Shown here: piece after piece, positions 7,965 to 15,368 of the stretch | How the letters are laid out: the number at the start of each line of letters is the position of its first letter | Position numbering within the stretch: position 1 is the first letter of the stretch | DNA from: Bradyrhizobium sp. | GTDB lineage: Bacteria > Pseudomonadota > Alphaproteobacteria > Rhizobiales > Xanthobacteraceae | Assembly: GCA_028290305.1 (NCBI GenBank) | Contig: JAQGKC010000439.1 | Location: 1 to 34,012 of the forward strand | Direction: 5' to 3' | Length of the DNA: 34,012 bases | Made by a program: the position numbers and the translations under genes | The notes under the pieces: model-generated | Database searches by the model: none | Seen by the model: the letters and a program-made list of their open reading frames with translations, nothing else | Told to the model about the DNA's origin: nothing

Positions 7965-8945
7965 ATGATCGCATCTTTGCGCGCGGCCATGTTCAGTCTG
8001 GTTTGTCTGGCGAGCCTTGCGGCCGGCGTCGCGCCGTCATCGGCCGCCACCGACTATCCGAACCGCCCGGTGCGCTGGCTGATCGGTTTCGCCGCCGGCG
8101 GCCCGGTCGACATCGTGGCGCGTATCATGAGCCAGTGGCTGTCGGAGCATTTCCATCAGCAGTTCGTGGTGGAAAATCGTGCCGGCTCCGGCGGCAACAT
8201 TGCAGCCGCGGCGGCGATCAATTCGACGCCAGATGGCTACACGATACTATTTGACGCGCCCAACAACGCGATCAGCACCTCGCTCTACAAACATCTGTCC
8301 TATGATTTCATCCGCGACACCGTACCGGTCGCGAGCATCATGCAACTGGCCAATATGCTGGTGGTATCGAATGCACTGCCGGTCAAGACCGTCCAGGAGT
8401 TCATCGACTACTGCAAGGCCAATCCGGGCAAGGTGTCCTATGCTTCGTCAGGCTACGGAACGTCGGTGCACATGTCGGGCGAATTGTTCAAGGCGATGGC
8501 CCATGTCGAGATGGTGCATGTGCCCTATCGCGGGTCGGCCATCGCATTTCCCGATATCATGTCCAACAAGGTGCAGCTGATCTTCGACAATTTGCCGTCG
8601 GCACTGGAACAATCGCGCGCCGGCAACGTGCGTGCGATCGGCGTTACCTCGCCGCAGCGCTGGCCCGGCGTGCCCGATGTCCCCGCAATTGCCGAAACGG
8701 TGCCGGGCTTCGAATCCGTGGGCTTCTACGGCATCTCCGCGCCGAAGGGCACGCCGCCTGAGATCGTCGAGATCCTCAACAAGGCGGTTAACGAAGCCCT
8801 GAAAGACCCCAAGCTGGTCGCACGGCTGACCGACGTCGGCGGAATTCCCAAACCCATGACGCCAGCCGAATTCGGCAAGCTGATTTCCGACGAAACCGAG
8901 AAATGGCGCAAAGTGGTCGAATTCGCCGGTGTTTCGGTCGATTAG
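7965..8945 (+). CDS. Bug/TctC family tripartite tricarboxylate transporter substrate-binding protein
   Basis: A 326-residue secreted protein with a signal peptide ending PSSA before ATDYPNRPVRWLIGFAAGGPVD. That last element is the hallmark first strand and ligand loop of Bug receptors. VVENRAGSGGNIAAAA, YASSGYGTSVHMSGELF and VPYRGSAIAFPDI follow in the usual order. Bug proteins bind carboxylates such as tricarboxylates, dicarboxylates or aromatic acids. The partner TctAB membrane proteins are absent, which is common because Bug genes are often orphans. The ATG at 7965 has GGGAGA a few bases upstream; the in-frame start at 7926 would add a non-signal segment. Confidence 0.92.
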   Translation: MIASLRAAMFSLVCLASLAAGVAPSSAATDYPNRPVRWLIGFAAGGPVDIVARIMSQWLSEHFHQQFVVENRAGSGGNIAAAAAINSTPDGYTILFDAPNNAISTSLYKHLSYDFIRDTVPVASIMQLANMLVVSNALPVKTVQEFIDYCKANPGKVSYASSGYGTSVHMSGELFKAMAHVEMVHVPYRGSAIAFPDIMSNKVQLIFDNLPSALEQSRAGNVRAIGVTSPQRWPGVPDVPAIAETVPGFESVGFYGISAPKGTPPEIVEILNKAVNEALKDPKLVARLTDVGGIPKPMTPAEFGKLISDETEKWRKVVEFAGVSVD

Positions 8946-9039
8946 ACGGAAGTCCCGGCCTCGCCATTGCCGGATCGTCAGCCACATTGTAAGGGGGGCG
9001 GCACCGTTGCTGAGCCGCGTCCCGCGGCAGCTTGCGGCG

Positions 9040-9115
9040 GGGCCTGTAGCTCAATGGTTAGAGCCGGCCGCTCATAACGGTCTGGTTGCAGGTTCGAGTC
9101 CTGCCGGGCCCACCA
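9040..9115 (+). tRNA. tRNA with anticodon CAU, probably tRNA-Ile2 (lysidine type)
   Basis: All four arms fold. The acceptor GGGCCTG pairs with CGGGCCC with one T-G wobble; the D stem is GCTC/GAGC. The anticodon stem GGCCG/CGGTC carries the loop CTCATAA (anticodon CAT at 9073-9075). The variable loop is TGGTT, the T stem GCAGG/CCTGC, the discriminator A9112, and CCA is encoded at 9113-9115. The short D loop (AATGGTTA) and the overall likeness to E. coli ileX favour isoleucine with lysidine at the wobble base, but elongator Met is not excluded. Its 3' end is next to an integrase gene. Confidence 0.92.
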
Positions 9116-9132
9116 ATGAAATCAGCAACTTA

Positions 9133-10383
9133 TCAGGAGCTATTTCGCCGTAGCGGGATCACCGCACCAGAAACCGCACCAGATACGTGCGCTTTTCGTT
9201 CGCGGGTCGGCTCGCGCATGGCGATCTTCTCGACGGCATCCGACAAATAGTCAGGATGATGGTGGCCGTACGTGTTCAGCAGAACTTCGAGCGACATTCC
9301 AAGATAACCAGCTGCCTGCCACGGATCTGCACCCCTCTGCATCAGCCATGTCGCCGCCGTGTGCCGCAGGGTATGAGGTGAGATTCCAGGCCCCAGCTTC
9401 GCGAGCCGAACGGCGCTCTTGAATGCTGTTTTGACCGACGTGACCGGTCTGCCATTGAACTCAACGAAGTGCTTTGCCTCCGGATCGATCCGATGCCAGC
9501 GGCGCAGATGCGCGAGCAAGCGCGAAGGGATCGGCACGGTCGGTTGGCGCTTATTCGTCTTGGCGCTACCCTGTTTTCGGCGATAATAGCGCCCGCGCTC
9601 CAGGTCCACGTAAGAGCGACCAACCGCCGGGATCGGCGATGCGGCAGCAATCGCCCCCGCCCGCGAACCACTGTAGATGCCCAACAAAATAAACCGGGCA
9701 AGGTGTCGAAGCGGACGCTTGCCGGTCGGGACCTTGAGGCCCTTCATCTGGCCACGCGACATCTTTTGCATTTCGCGATAACGCCAGCACACCCAAATCA
9801 GTTTGGCGGCGTCGTTACGCGTAAGCCACTTGTCACGCGGTTCGCCCTTTTCCGGCAGTGAGATCTTAACGATCTCGCGATGATACCCTTCGTCCGCATG
9901 ATGACCAATGGCGGCACGGAGATCCTCCAGATCTCTGCGGGAGCCGCCCCTTTTTCCGCGTTTCTTGGTGTACGAGCGACATGCCTCGCCGTTGACTTCG
10001 CCGAGCATTTTCGCACCCCACCACTTGTTCAGTCGCTCGATACGTTTCTTGAACTTGCGGATAGCTGCGATGGTGTCTTCGCTTTCGCTATCGACATTGA
10101 AACGATTGCGAAGCTTGTCTAGCTGTACATCCAGGTAAATTGAGAGAACGTCGGCGATCGGGATGTCGTCTATGTGACGCGCTCGCCGCTTCGGCGTATA
10201 CTTGGAGGCTATGTAGTCTCTTAGCTTTTCCTCCGCGGCCGCAATCTCATCTCCAGCGCAGCCTGTGCTGATATCCCGGCCATTGTCTCTGATGATCCAG
10301 GTTGCTCGGTGAGTGATCTTTCCGCTCTTGTTTCGGCGGGCGCTCTTAAGCTGAAGTCTGGCCCCCTTGCTTCTTCGCGGCAT
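9133..10383 (-). CDS. Tyrosine recombinase / site-specific integrase
   Basis: A 416-residue phage-type integrase. The N-terminal part holds a DNA-binding region rich in basic residues (about 1-140). The catalytic domain shows Arg241 in GIYSGSRAGA, His337 and Arg340 in SPHTLRHTAATW, GYLGMS at 359-364 and the nucleophile Tyr372 in LLNTYGHHHPD. It would excise and insert the island at the adjacent tRNA 3' end. The start MPRRSKGARLQLK fits the pattern known to me for this integrase group, so the 163-base overlap with the upstream excisionase-like gene appears real. All catalytic residues I can check are present, so the enzyme may be active. Confidence 0.93.
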   Translation of the reverse strand: MPRRSKGARLQLKSARRNKSGKITHRATWIIRDNGRDISTGCAGDEIAAAEEKLRDYIASKYTPKRRARHIDDIPIADVLSIYLDVQLDKLRNRFNVDSESEDTIAAIRKFKKRIERLNKWWGAKMLGEVNGEACRSYTKKRGKRGGSRRDLEDLRAAIGHHADEGYHREIVKISLPEKGEPRDKWLTRNDAAKLIWVCWRYREMQKMSRGQMKGLKVPTGKRPLRHLARFILLGIYSGSRAGAIAAASPIPAVGRSYVDLERGRYYRRKQGSAKTNKRQPTVPIPSRLLAHLRRWHRIDPEAKHFVEFNGRPVTSVKTAFKSAVRLAKLGPGISPHTLRHTAATWLMQRGADPWQAAGYLGMSLEVLLNTYGHHHPDYLSDAVEKIAMREPTRERKAHVSGAVSGAVIPLRRNSS

Positions 10384-10580
10384 AGCTCTCGCATCCGTTC
10401 AATATGAGCCAGCGTCGTGAATTCCTTGCCGGCAATTTTCTCAATAACCAATCGGTTCCGATCGCGCTCACGTCGCAAACCCGCGATCGTCATTCCGCCC
10501 ATAGGAAACGCGATCTTCACGGCATCAGCAAGGCGCAGAGGAGTATTCCGTGTAATTTCGGATCGCGTTCGATCTGTCAT
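10221..10580 (-). CDS. Putative excisionase-like / island accessory protein
   Basis: A 119-residue protein with LRLADAVKIAFPMGGMTIAGLRRERDRNRLVIEKIAGKEFTTLAHIERMRELC at residues 16-68. That order (helix, short wing, LVIEKIAGK, then a helix) resembles the small winged-helix proteins encoded before integrases in rhizobial islands. It would help the integrase with excision or act as a regulator. The last third is polar and probably disordered. Its 3' part overlaps the integrase by 163 bases in another frame. The family link is from memory of similar island genes, so the function is tentative. Confidence 0.65.
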   Translation of the reverse strand: MTDRTRSEITRNTPLRLADAVKIAFPMGGMTIAGLRRERDRNRLVIEKIAGKEFTTLAHIERMRELCREEARGPDFSLRAPAETRAERSLTEQPGSSETMAGISAQAALEMRLRPRRKS

Positions 10581-11041
10581 CGACGCTTTTCGGAACTGCT
10601 GTGGAGGGGCTCATTCGCGGGCATTTCTCCATCATCGCAATAGCCCATTTCGGAATAAAGCTGGCGGCCGACTTTATCGGATGATTGAGCGTGTCCTCGT
10701 GCAAGCGAGTGGGTGCCGGGTAGCGGCGCGGGGGATCGGCGGGCAGAGCCGCCAGGCATTGTCAAATCCACCGGCGGGTATCCCAGTCGCGAGGCCTATG
10801 TCCTGACAATGCGATCCGAATCCACCCACCAAGTCTCGCGAGCAGCGCGACCCCGCTGCAGCCCCGGACATTACACGCCCCCTAGTAAAACGTCCCCTAC
10901 TCGAGCAACGTAGGTCCCTTGAACAAAACCCCGCCGACGACGGCGGGGTTTTCATTGCGGGGTTACTATGGAGTGGAGCCTACCGAAGGGAGGATTGCGT
11001 CGTTAACGCGGGATCCTGACGGCAATGCATGGAAGCGAGCC
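10581..11041. other. 461-bp gap inside the island
   Basis: No gene can be supported here. A short minus-strand frame (10577-10771) touches the excisionase start through an ATGA overlap but has no recognisable content. The only firm element is the terminator at 10925-10952. The upstream signals of the excisionase and integrase genes should lie in the part near 10581-10770, but I could not identify a good promoter. Confidence 0.6.
10925..10952. terminator. Bidirectional intrinsic terminator
   Basis: AAAACCCCGCC and GGCGGGGTTTT form an 11-bp stem around the six-base loop GACGAC, with A and T runs at the ends. It lies about 90 bases past the stop of the DUF2235 gene on the minus strand and can act in either direction. 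Confidence 0.88.
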
Positions 11042-12175
11042 TCAAGGCACGCAAATGCTCGGATTGCTCGCCAGAACTGCGTCGTTCAGTTTCGCGGGAT
11101 CGACTGCTTTCTCTCGTGCCCACGCGACGAGGTTCTCAGGACGATAAGTGCCGTCCACCCGCCAGCGCTCGAACACTGAGCCGTCGATGGTTTCGTTGAT
11201 CCGCGACGTCGTGGCTTGTGTTCCCTTGTCGGGCGGCGGACCGACGGGCCGGTAGAACGGGCGCGACACGAGACGATAAAATCCGTGCGCGAACTCGCGA
11301 TAAGAATCGGTGACTGGCGGCGCGACTTGCGCCGTGTCGATCGTGACCTGATCGCGGAAGACGAGCCCAAGGCCGGCAGCTTTGTCCATGAGCCATTTCA
11401 GAGGGCGTTGTGCCAACGGGTCGCTCGCGTAACCGCCGCCGACGTTCGCGTGAGCGCCGACGAACCAGCGCTGTTCTACCTTATCGATCGGTCGGTCCGC
11501 GGCGCCTACCTCGCCGGTGTTGACAGTCTTTGTCCAGAACGTGGGCTCAAAATCTTTACGGTGTTCGTCCAGGGCGAGCGCATGGAAGGCGTTCTCGTTA
11601 TTGAGACGAAGGTGCGTATCCAAAAACTGGTACTTGTGCACTTTTGCCTCAATGCTTCCTAGTGGGACGCCCATCGAGCCAACGGTGTCCCAGACCCCGA
11701 CGAACGCGATCTTCGTAGAGCGGGAATATTTGACCAGCCACTGCTCCTCGATGGACGCGTCCTTCGGCAATTCCTTCTCCAGCAGCGATTTTATCGTCGG
11801 GGCGGCGTGGATGTGGTAGCGGGCGTAGAGCTGCTCGATTGAAAGCGGTGCACCAAGCTTCATGACGCCGCATTTGCTGATCAGGCCCGAGAGGCTACGA
11901 GCCGTGTACGCACCCCGGCTGAACCCGAATATGAAGATCTCGTCGCCGTCGTCGAAGTTCTGGATGAGCCAAGTGTAGGCTTCGATGATCTCGTCGTCGA
12001 TGCCGTAGCCCGCGACGCCGCCGCGGGCTACCTTCCCGCGCTGAGTGCCGACGCCCTGGCTATAGTAGATGCGCTGGTCGGAGTTCTCCACCGTCAGCGA
12101 CTTCAGGCGCCACACGTTCGTGTTGTTATTGAGCGTGTTGAACGTACCGTCCAGAAAGATCGCGAGCCGTTTCAT
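11042..12175 (-). CDS. DUF2235 alpha/beta-hydrolase (Tle1-like phospholipase family)
   Basis: A 377-residue protein. It starts MKRLAIFLDGTFNTLNNNTNVWRL, the standard first strand of DUF2235. The nucleophile elbow is GFSRGAYTARSL with Ser86, the acid residue Asp163 lies in FVGVWDTVGSMG, and the catalytic His242 lies in GAHANVGGGY. The family includes type VI secretion phospholipase effectors (Tle1), but also many proteins with no secretion link. No vgrG, PAAR or other T6SS gene is seen here. There is no signal peptide. I chose the ATG at 12175, preceded by GGTGGTGGA; a GTG at 12223 would add 16 residues. The gene lies on the island, divergent from a membrane protein, so an anti-competitor or defence role is possible but unproven. 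Confidence 0.88.
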   Translation of the reverse strand: MKRLAIFLDGTFNTLNNNTNVWRLKSLTVENSDQRIYYSQGVGTQRGKVARGGVAGYGIDDEIIEAYTWLIQNFDDGDEIFIFGFSRGAYTARSLSGLISKCGVMKLGAPLSIEQLYARYHIHAAPTIKSLLEKELPKDASIEEQWLVKYSRSTKIAFVGVWDTVGSMGVPLGSIEAKVHKYQFLDTHLRLNNENAFHALALDEHRKDFEPTFWTKTVNTGEVGAADRPIDKVEQRWFVGAHANVGGGYASDPLAQRPLKWLMDKAAGLGLVFRDQVTIDTAQVAPPVTDSYREFAHGFYRLVSRPFYRPVGPPPDKGTQATTSRINETIDGSVFERWRVDGTYRPENLVAWAREKAVDPAKLNDAVLASNPSICVP

Positions 12176-12290
12176 GTTCGATCCACCACCATAATAAATC
12201 TCGCTCGGTGCGGCGTTCTTCACACCAAATGCAATCTTTCTACATATGGTTGCATTCTTTGGCGCAAGATGTGCCTTGGAACCTTTTTAT

Positions 12291-12307
12291 GTCCACTAAA
12301 TGTGGAC
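12291..12307. promoter_or_regulatory. Inverted repeat in the divergent upstream region
   Basis: GTCCAC-TAAAT-GTGGAC is a perfect 6-bp inverted repeat in the 201-bp region between the DUF2235 gene and the membrane-protein gene. A regulator site is possible because it sits between two divergent starts. I saw no convincing -35/-10 pair around it. Confidence 0.4.
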
Positions 12308-12376
12308 GACGTGCTAATTTTTATGCAGCTGGAACCGCTTCGGCCTATCGCCAAGGTTGCGTAACACGGGGGCTAA

Positions 12377-13777
12377 ATGGACACGCCTGCGGAAGATCAA
12401 GCCAGCAGAATTGTGCCCTTAAACCGGTTCAAGGGGTTTTGGGCGAGTGTGGCGTTCATTGGCTTTACATTAATCACTGGCATCATTTGTATTTTTGTAT
12501 TGTCCGCAACCCTGACCCAGGCGCGTATTTCCAGTTTGGCCATTGAGGGCGTCAGCCTGAGCATCTGGAAGTTGGATACCGTACGCCAGCAATGGGCTAC
12601 GATTCGGGATCAGCAACAGAAGCAAAGCAAGGCGCTCGGAGACGCAGAAATTAGGCGGGCCGAAACGAGCGGACAGAAGACAGCGGCAGAGTCTGAGTAC
12701 AACATCGCGCTGAATGATCTGGTTTCTTTGCTGGAGGAATTCAATTTTCGGGGCAAACCTTTCGACGCCGACCTCGCAGCGGCCATTTCAGGGCAGTCAC
12801 CTGCAGAGCAGGTCGGCCGAATCGAAGCGGCGGCTGAAACGCTGCGCGTCCATCCGGAATTGGTGCCGTATCTTCAGCGGATTCGTGACGACTACGCAAA
12901 ATTCCAGGCAGCGGCGGTTCAAAGGACTATTAAGCGAGGGACCGATACTGCGGTTGTGAACGAAATTTCCAATCTCAAGTTTGGACTTCAAGGAAGCAAG
13001 GAATCCTTGGAAGCGCTCTTTGGAACGATCAAATCGAATCTTGACGAGGCGGGCCGATCCCGTATCGAGAGCGCACTGTACGAACTTCAACCGACGGCAG
13101 GGTGGCTCAGCAGGCTCCACAACAAACTCATGACGGCCCAACCGGATGTTCTCACCCTTTTTCTCGTTATCCTTATGGGAATATTGGGAAGCGCGCTTCA
13201 GATCACTCACGCTTTCTTCATTGAGAATCGGGTTGAAAGTCCCGGGAGCTATGTTCTGAGAGTTTGTGTCGGTGCGATCACCGCGCTTGTTATATTCATT
13301 GTGGCGAAAGCCGGCGTACCGGTTATAGCGGACGCCACCAAACTCGGAGGAGAGGCTCCGATCAACCCATATTTTGTTTCGTTCATCGCGATTCTGTCGG
13401 GTCTCCTGTCTGAAAATGCGATTGCGTCCGTGCAGGTTCAGGGAGCGAAGTTCTTCGGCACTGATGTTCCTGGCGCGCCGGACCGTTGGGCCAGAGACGA
13501 TTTGAATAGTCTTTTTCAGCCGCCGGATTTGTCGCTTAAGGCCATCGGCGAATATCTTGGAACGACTGAGGATGTGACGAAATCGATATTGTCGGGAAAG
13601 ATGCAAGCGACAGCTGAACAACAGAAGATGATTTCTCTTTATCTGCGCCGTCAAGTACGAGATTTGTTTCTAAGGCCTGATCTGCTATGTCAATCTTGGT
13701 TGCGGGGACATGCAACTATCTCAAATTGCTATTCGAAGCAGCGGCTTGAGCAGCCACTTAATGTCGGTGGCAGATAA
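12377..13777 (+). CDS. Hypothetical membrane protein with long periplasmic helical region and HTH-like cytoplasmic tail
   Basis: A 466-residue protein that I do not recognise. Likely membrane segments are residues 21-43, 257-279, 292-313 and 331-347. Residues about 55-250 form a long, mostly helical region with coiled-coil character (QQWATIRDQQQKQSKALGDAEIR). The cytoplasmic end from about 365 contains LKAIGEYLGTTEDVTKSILSGKMQATAE (387-414), which looks like a Cro/XRE-type helix-turn-helix (GTT...ILSGK). This is a weak visual match. The last 35 residues look unrelated and may come from a shifted or truncated end. The ATG at 12377 has GGGGGC five bases upstream. It is divergent from the DUF2235 hydrolase and could be its partner, immunity or sensor protein; this is inference only. 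Confidence 0.75.
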   Translation: MDTPAEDQASRIVPLNRFKGFWASVAFIGFTLITGIICIFVLSATLTQARISSLAIEGVSLSIWKLDTVRQQWATIRDQQQKQSKALGDAEIRRAETSGQKTAAESEYNIALNDLVSLLEEFNFRGKPFDADLAAAISGQSPAEQVGRIEAAAETLRVHPELVPYLQRIRDDYAKFQAAAVQRTIKRGTDTAVVNEISNLKFGLQGSKESLEALFGTIKSNLDEAGRSRIESALYELQPTAGWLSRLHNKLMTAQPDVLTLFLVILMGILGSALQITHAFFIENRVESPGSYVLRVCVGAITALVIFIVAKAGVPVIADATKLGGEAPINPYFVSFIAILSGLLSENAIASVQVQGAKFFGTDVPGAPDRWARDDLNSLFQPPDLSLKAIGEYLGTTEDVTKSILSGKMQATAEQQKMISLYLRRQVRDLFLRPDLLCQSWLRGHATISNCYSKQRLEQPLNVGGR

Positions 13778-13874
13778 TATTCAGCTCGGAAGTCTCCGGG
13801 TTTTCGCAATGTTTTCGAAAGCCGTTTGTGCGTCCATTTCAAGCCGTTTGTCGGTGGCCACGAGCCTGCTCCAA

Positions 13875-14927
13875 CTATTTGTAAATACCGCGCGCCATAT
13901 CCAGCATTTCGTTCTGCCGCGCCGGGTCGGAGCCGCCCATTAATTTGACATCCGCGATCGCCCGCGCCTCGGGCGTGACCTTGCCGAGAACGCCGCGCCG
14001 CACGACACCAAATCCGTCCCGCGCGAATATTTGTTGAACCTCGTCGGACATCGAGAAATCGATATAGAGGCGTGCGGCGTTCGGATGCGGCGCATTCTTC
14101 ATCAGCGCGGTGTCGTAGAGAACATAGGGCGCGCCTTCCGCGGGCACGACGGCGCGCACCGGCAGCCCCTTCAGGTTCTGAACGTCGCCCAGGATGAACG
14201 GTATGTAGATCGCCATTTCTCCGCGCGCGATGCGCCGTCCCGCTTCCCGCTGTTCCCGCGTGAACTGGATACCTTGGGTCGCCAAAGCCTCGTGATAGGC
14301 CTTCCCGAATTTTTCCTCGGTCACGAAAAACATGACATAGCCGCCGCCGACCGCCCGCATGTCATCGGACAAAATCTTGCCCTTCCATTTGGGATCGGTC
14401 AGATCGCGCCAGCTCTTCGGCTCGTCACCTGGTGGCACCAACCGATTATTGACCAACAGCCCGTAATTAATGGTCATGACCGGCGACTTGAGGCCATCGT
14501 CCCGAAACGGCTCGGTTAGTCCAGCGACATTGGGTACCGCTTCATGCGGCACGATGGACTTGTCCTCGGCGTTGAGGATGATGGCCTGGTTCTCAGAATT
14601 AAACATGACGTCGCCGAGATACCGACCGGCGGATTGCTCGGTGCGTATGCGCTCGCGCAATTCGCTGGCACGCGCCTCCAGCACCTGCACGGGAATGCCG
14701 TATTTGGCCTCGAAGGCCTTGGCGATCGCCTTGGTGGAGGGCACACCTAGTAGCGCCGTGTAGAGAACCAGGCCGCCTTCTGCCTTGGCGGCGGCGGCGA
14801 CCTTGTCCCAATCCGCCACCTCGGCGGATGACGGACCACTCGCGCATAACAACCCAAGACCGACGGATAAAGCAACGAGCGCCCGCCGCATAACGGCAAG
14901 AGACGGTTCAACTTGAAGCGTGACCAT
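13875..14927 (-). CDS. Fe3+-type ABC transporter substrate-binding protein (copy 1)
   Basis: A 350-residue secreted protein with a signal peptide ending GPSSA before EVADWDKV. The motifs VLYTALLGVPSTKAIAKAF, RASELRERIRTEQSAGRYLGD, WRDLTDPKWKGKILSDDMR and NAPHPNAARLYIDF place it with family 1 binding proteins of the FbpA/AfuA/PotD group. The SBP at 20486-21499 shares many of these strings, including ERIRTEQSAGRYLGD, so the two are paralogues. Despite the iron-type name, the catabolic neighbours suggest an organic ligand. The ATG at 14927 follows GGGGGA; an ATG at 14954 directly after the Rieske stop is less likely. It is the last gene of the ten-gene operon and would use the permease and ATPase encoded upstream. 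Confidence 0.87.
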   Translation of the reverse strand: MVTLQVEPSLAVMRRALVALSVGLGLLCASGPSSAEVADWDKVAAAAKAEGGLVLYTALLGVPSTKAIAKAFEAKYGIPVQVLEARASELRERIRTEQSAGRYLGDVMFNSENQAIILNAEDKSIVPHEAVPNVAGLTEPFRDDGLKSPVMTINYGLLVNNRLVPPGDEPKSWRDLTDPKWKGKILSDDMRAVGGGYVMFFVTEEKFGKAYHEALATQGIQFTREQREAGRRIARGEMAIYIPFILGDVQNLKGLPVRAVVPAEGAPYVLYDTALMKNAPHPNAARLYIDFSMSDEVQQIFARDGFGVVRRGVLGKVTPEARAIADVKLMGGSDPARQNEMLDMARGIYK

Positions 14928-14954
14928 TATTCCCCCTTTGGATTTTTTGTTCAT

Positions 14955-15368
14955 TCAAACGGTCACGACGACATAATCGTCCTCAACCTGGACCTCGTAG
15001 CTCTCGGCCACGTAGGGGCCTTTTACCAATTGATCGCCGCTTTGCACGGCAACATCAAAGCTGCGGATCTTGAGCCGGTCCGGCGCACAATAGGACTGCC
15101 CGGTCTTGATTTCGAATTCCCAGCCGTGGAAAGGACAGCGGATGAATTCGCCCTTGCGCGCGATGGCGTATTCGCCAACGCCCTGCGGCTGCACCAGTCC
15201 GACCACCGCCCCCTTGCAGAGCTCCGCGCCGCCGTGCGGACAACGGTTGAGCAAGGCGAAGAATTCACCATTGACGTTGAACACGCCGATCTGGCGTCCG
15301 GACACTTCGACGATCTTGTGACAGCCCGGCGGGATCTCCGGGGTCCTCCCCACCACATGACGGTTCAT
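14955..15368 (-). CDS. Rieske [2Fe-2S] ferredoxin-like protein (copy 1)
   Basis: A 137-residue single-domain Rieske protein. The cluster ligands are Cys43 and His45 (NRCPHGGAELCKG) and Cys78 and His81 (RCPFHGWEFEIKTG), in the usual C-x-H...C-x2-H order. It has no signal or membrane segment, so it is cytoplasmic. Such proteins normally carry electrons to ring-hydroxylating oxygenases, yet no oxygenase alpha subunit is in the operon. Its start overlaps the stop of the upstream amidohydrolase by ATGA, so translation is coupled. The ligands fall at the same residue numbers as in the copy at 21555-21968. Confidence 0.93.
   Translation of the reverse strand: MNRHVVGRTPEIPPGCHKIVEVSGRQIGVFNVNGEFFALLNRCPHGGAELCKGAVVGLVQPQGVGEYAIARKGEFIRCPFHGWEFEIKTGQSYCAPDRLKIRSFDVAVQSGDQLVKGPYVAESYEVQVEDDYVVVTV

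Larger units (their letters stand above)
9116..13874. mobile_element. Left part of a tRNA-associated genomic island (right border not resolved)
   Basis: An integrase gene whose stop lies 17 bases from the CCA end of a tRNA, with an excisionase-like gene and cargo of lower GC (most evident at about 12200-13870), is the usual arrangement of an integrated island. I looked for a direct repeat of the tRNA 3' end (gcaggttcgagtcctgccgggccca) in the window and saw none. The right coordinate is therefore only where the low-GC cargo ends and the catabolic operon begins. The true right border may lie beyond the window. Confidence 0.55.

Noticed and set aside
10577..10771. Possible small minus-strand gene overlapping the excisionase start by ATGA
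   Set aside because: The ATGA overlap is suggestive, but the peptide is short, rich in Pro/Ser/Arg and has no clear start signal or family.
10674..10955. Minus-strand frame of 93 codons starting inside the terminator
   Set aside because: The start lies in the terminator hairpin and the sequence is low-complexity with no domain.
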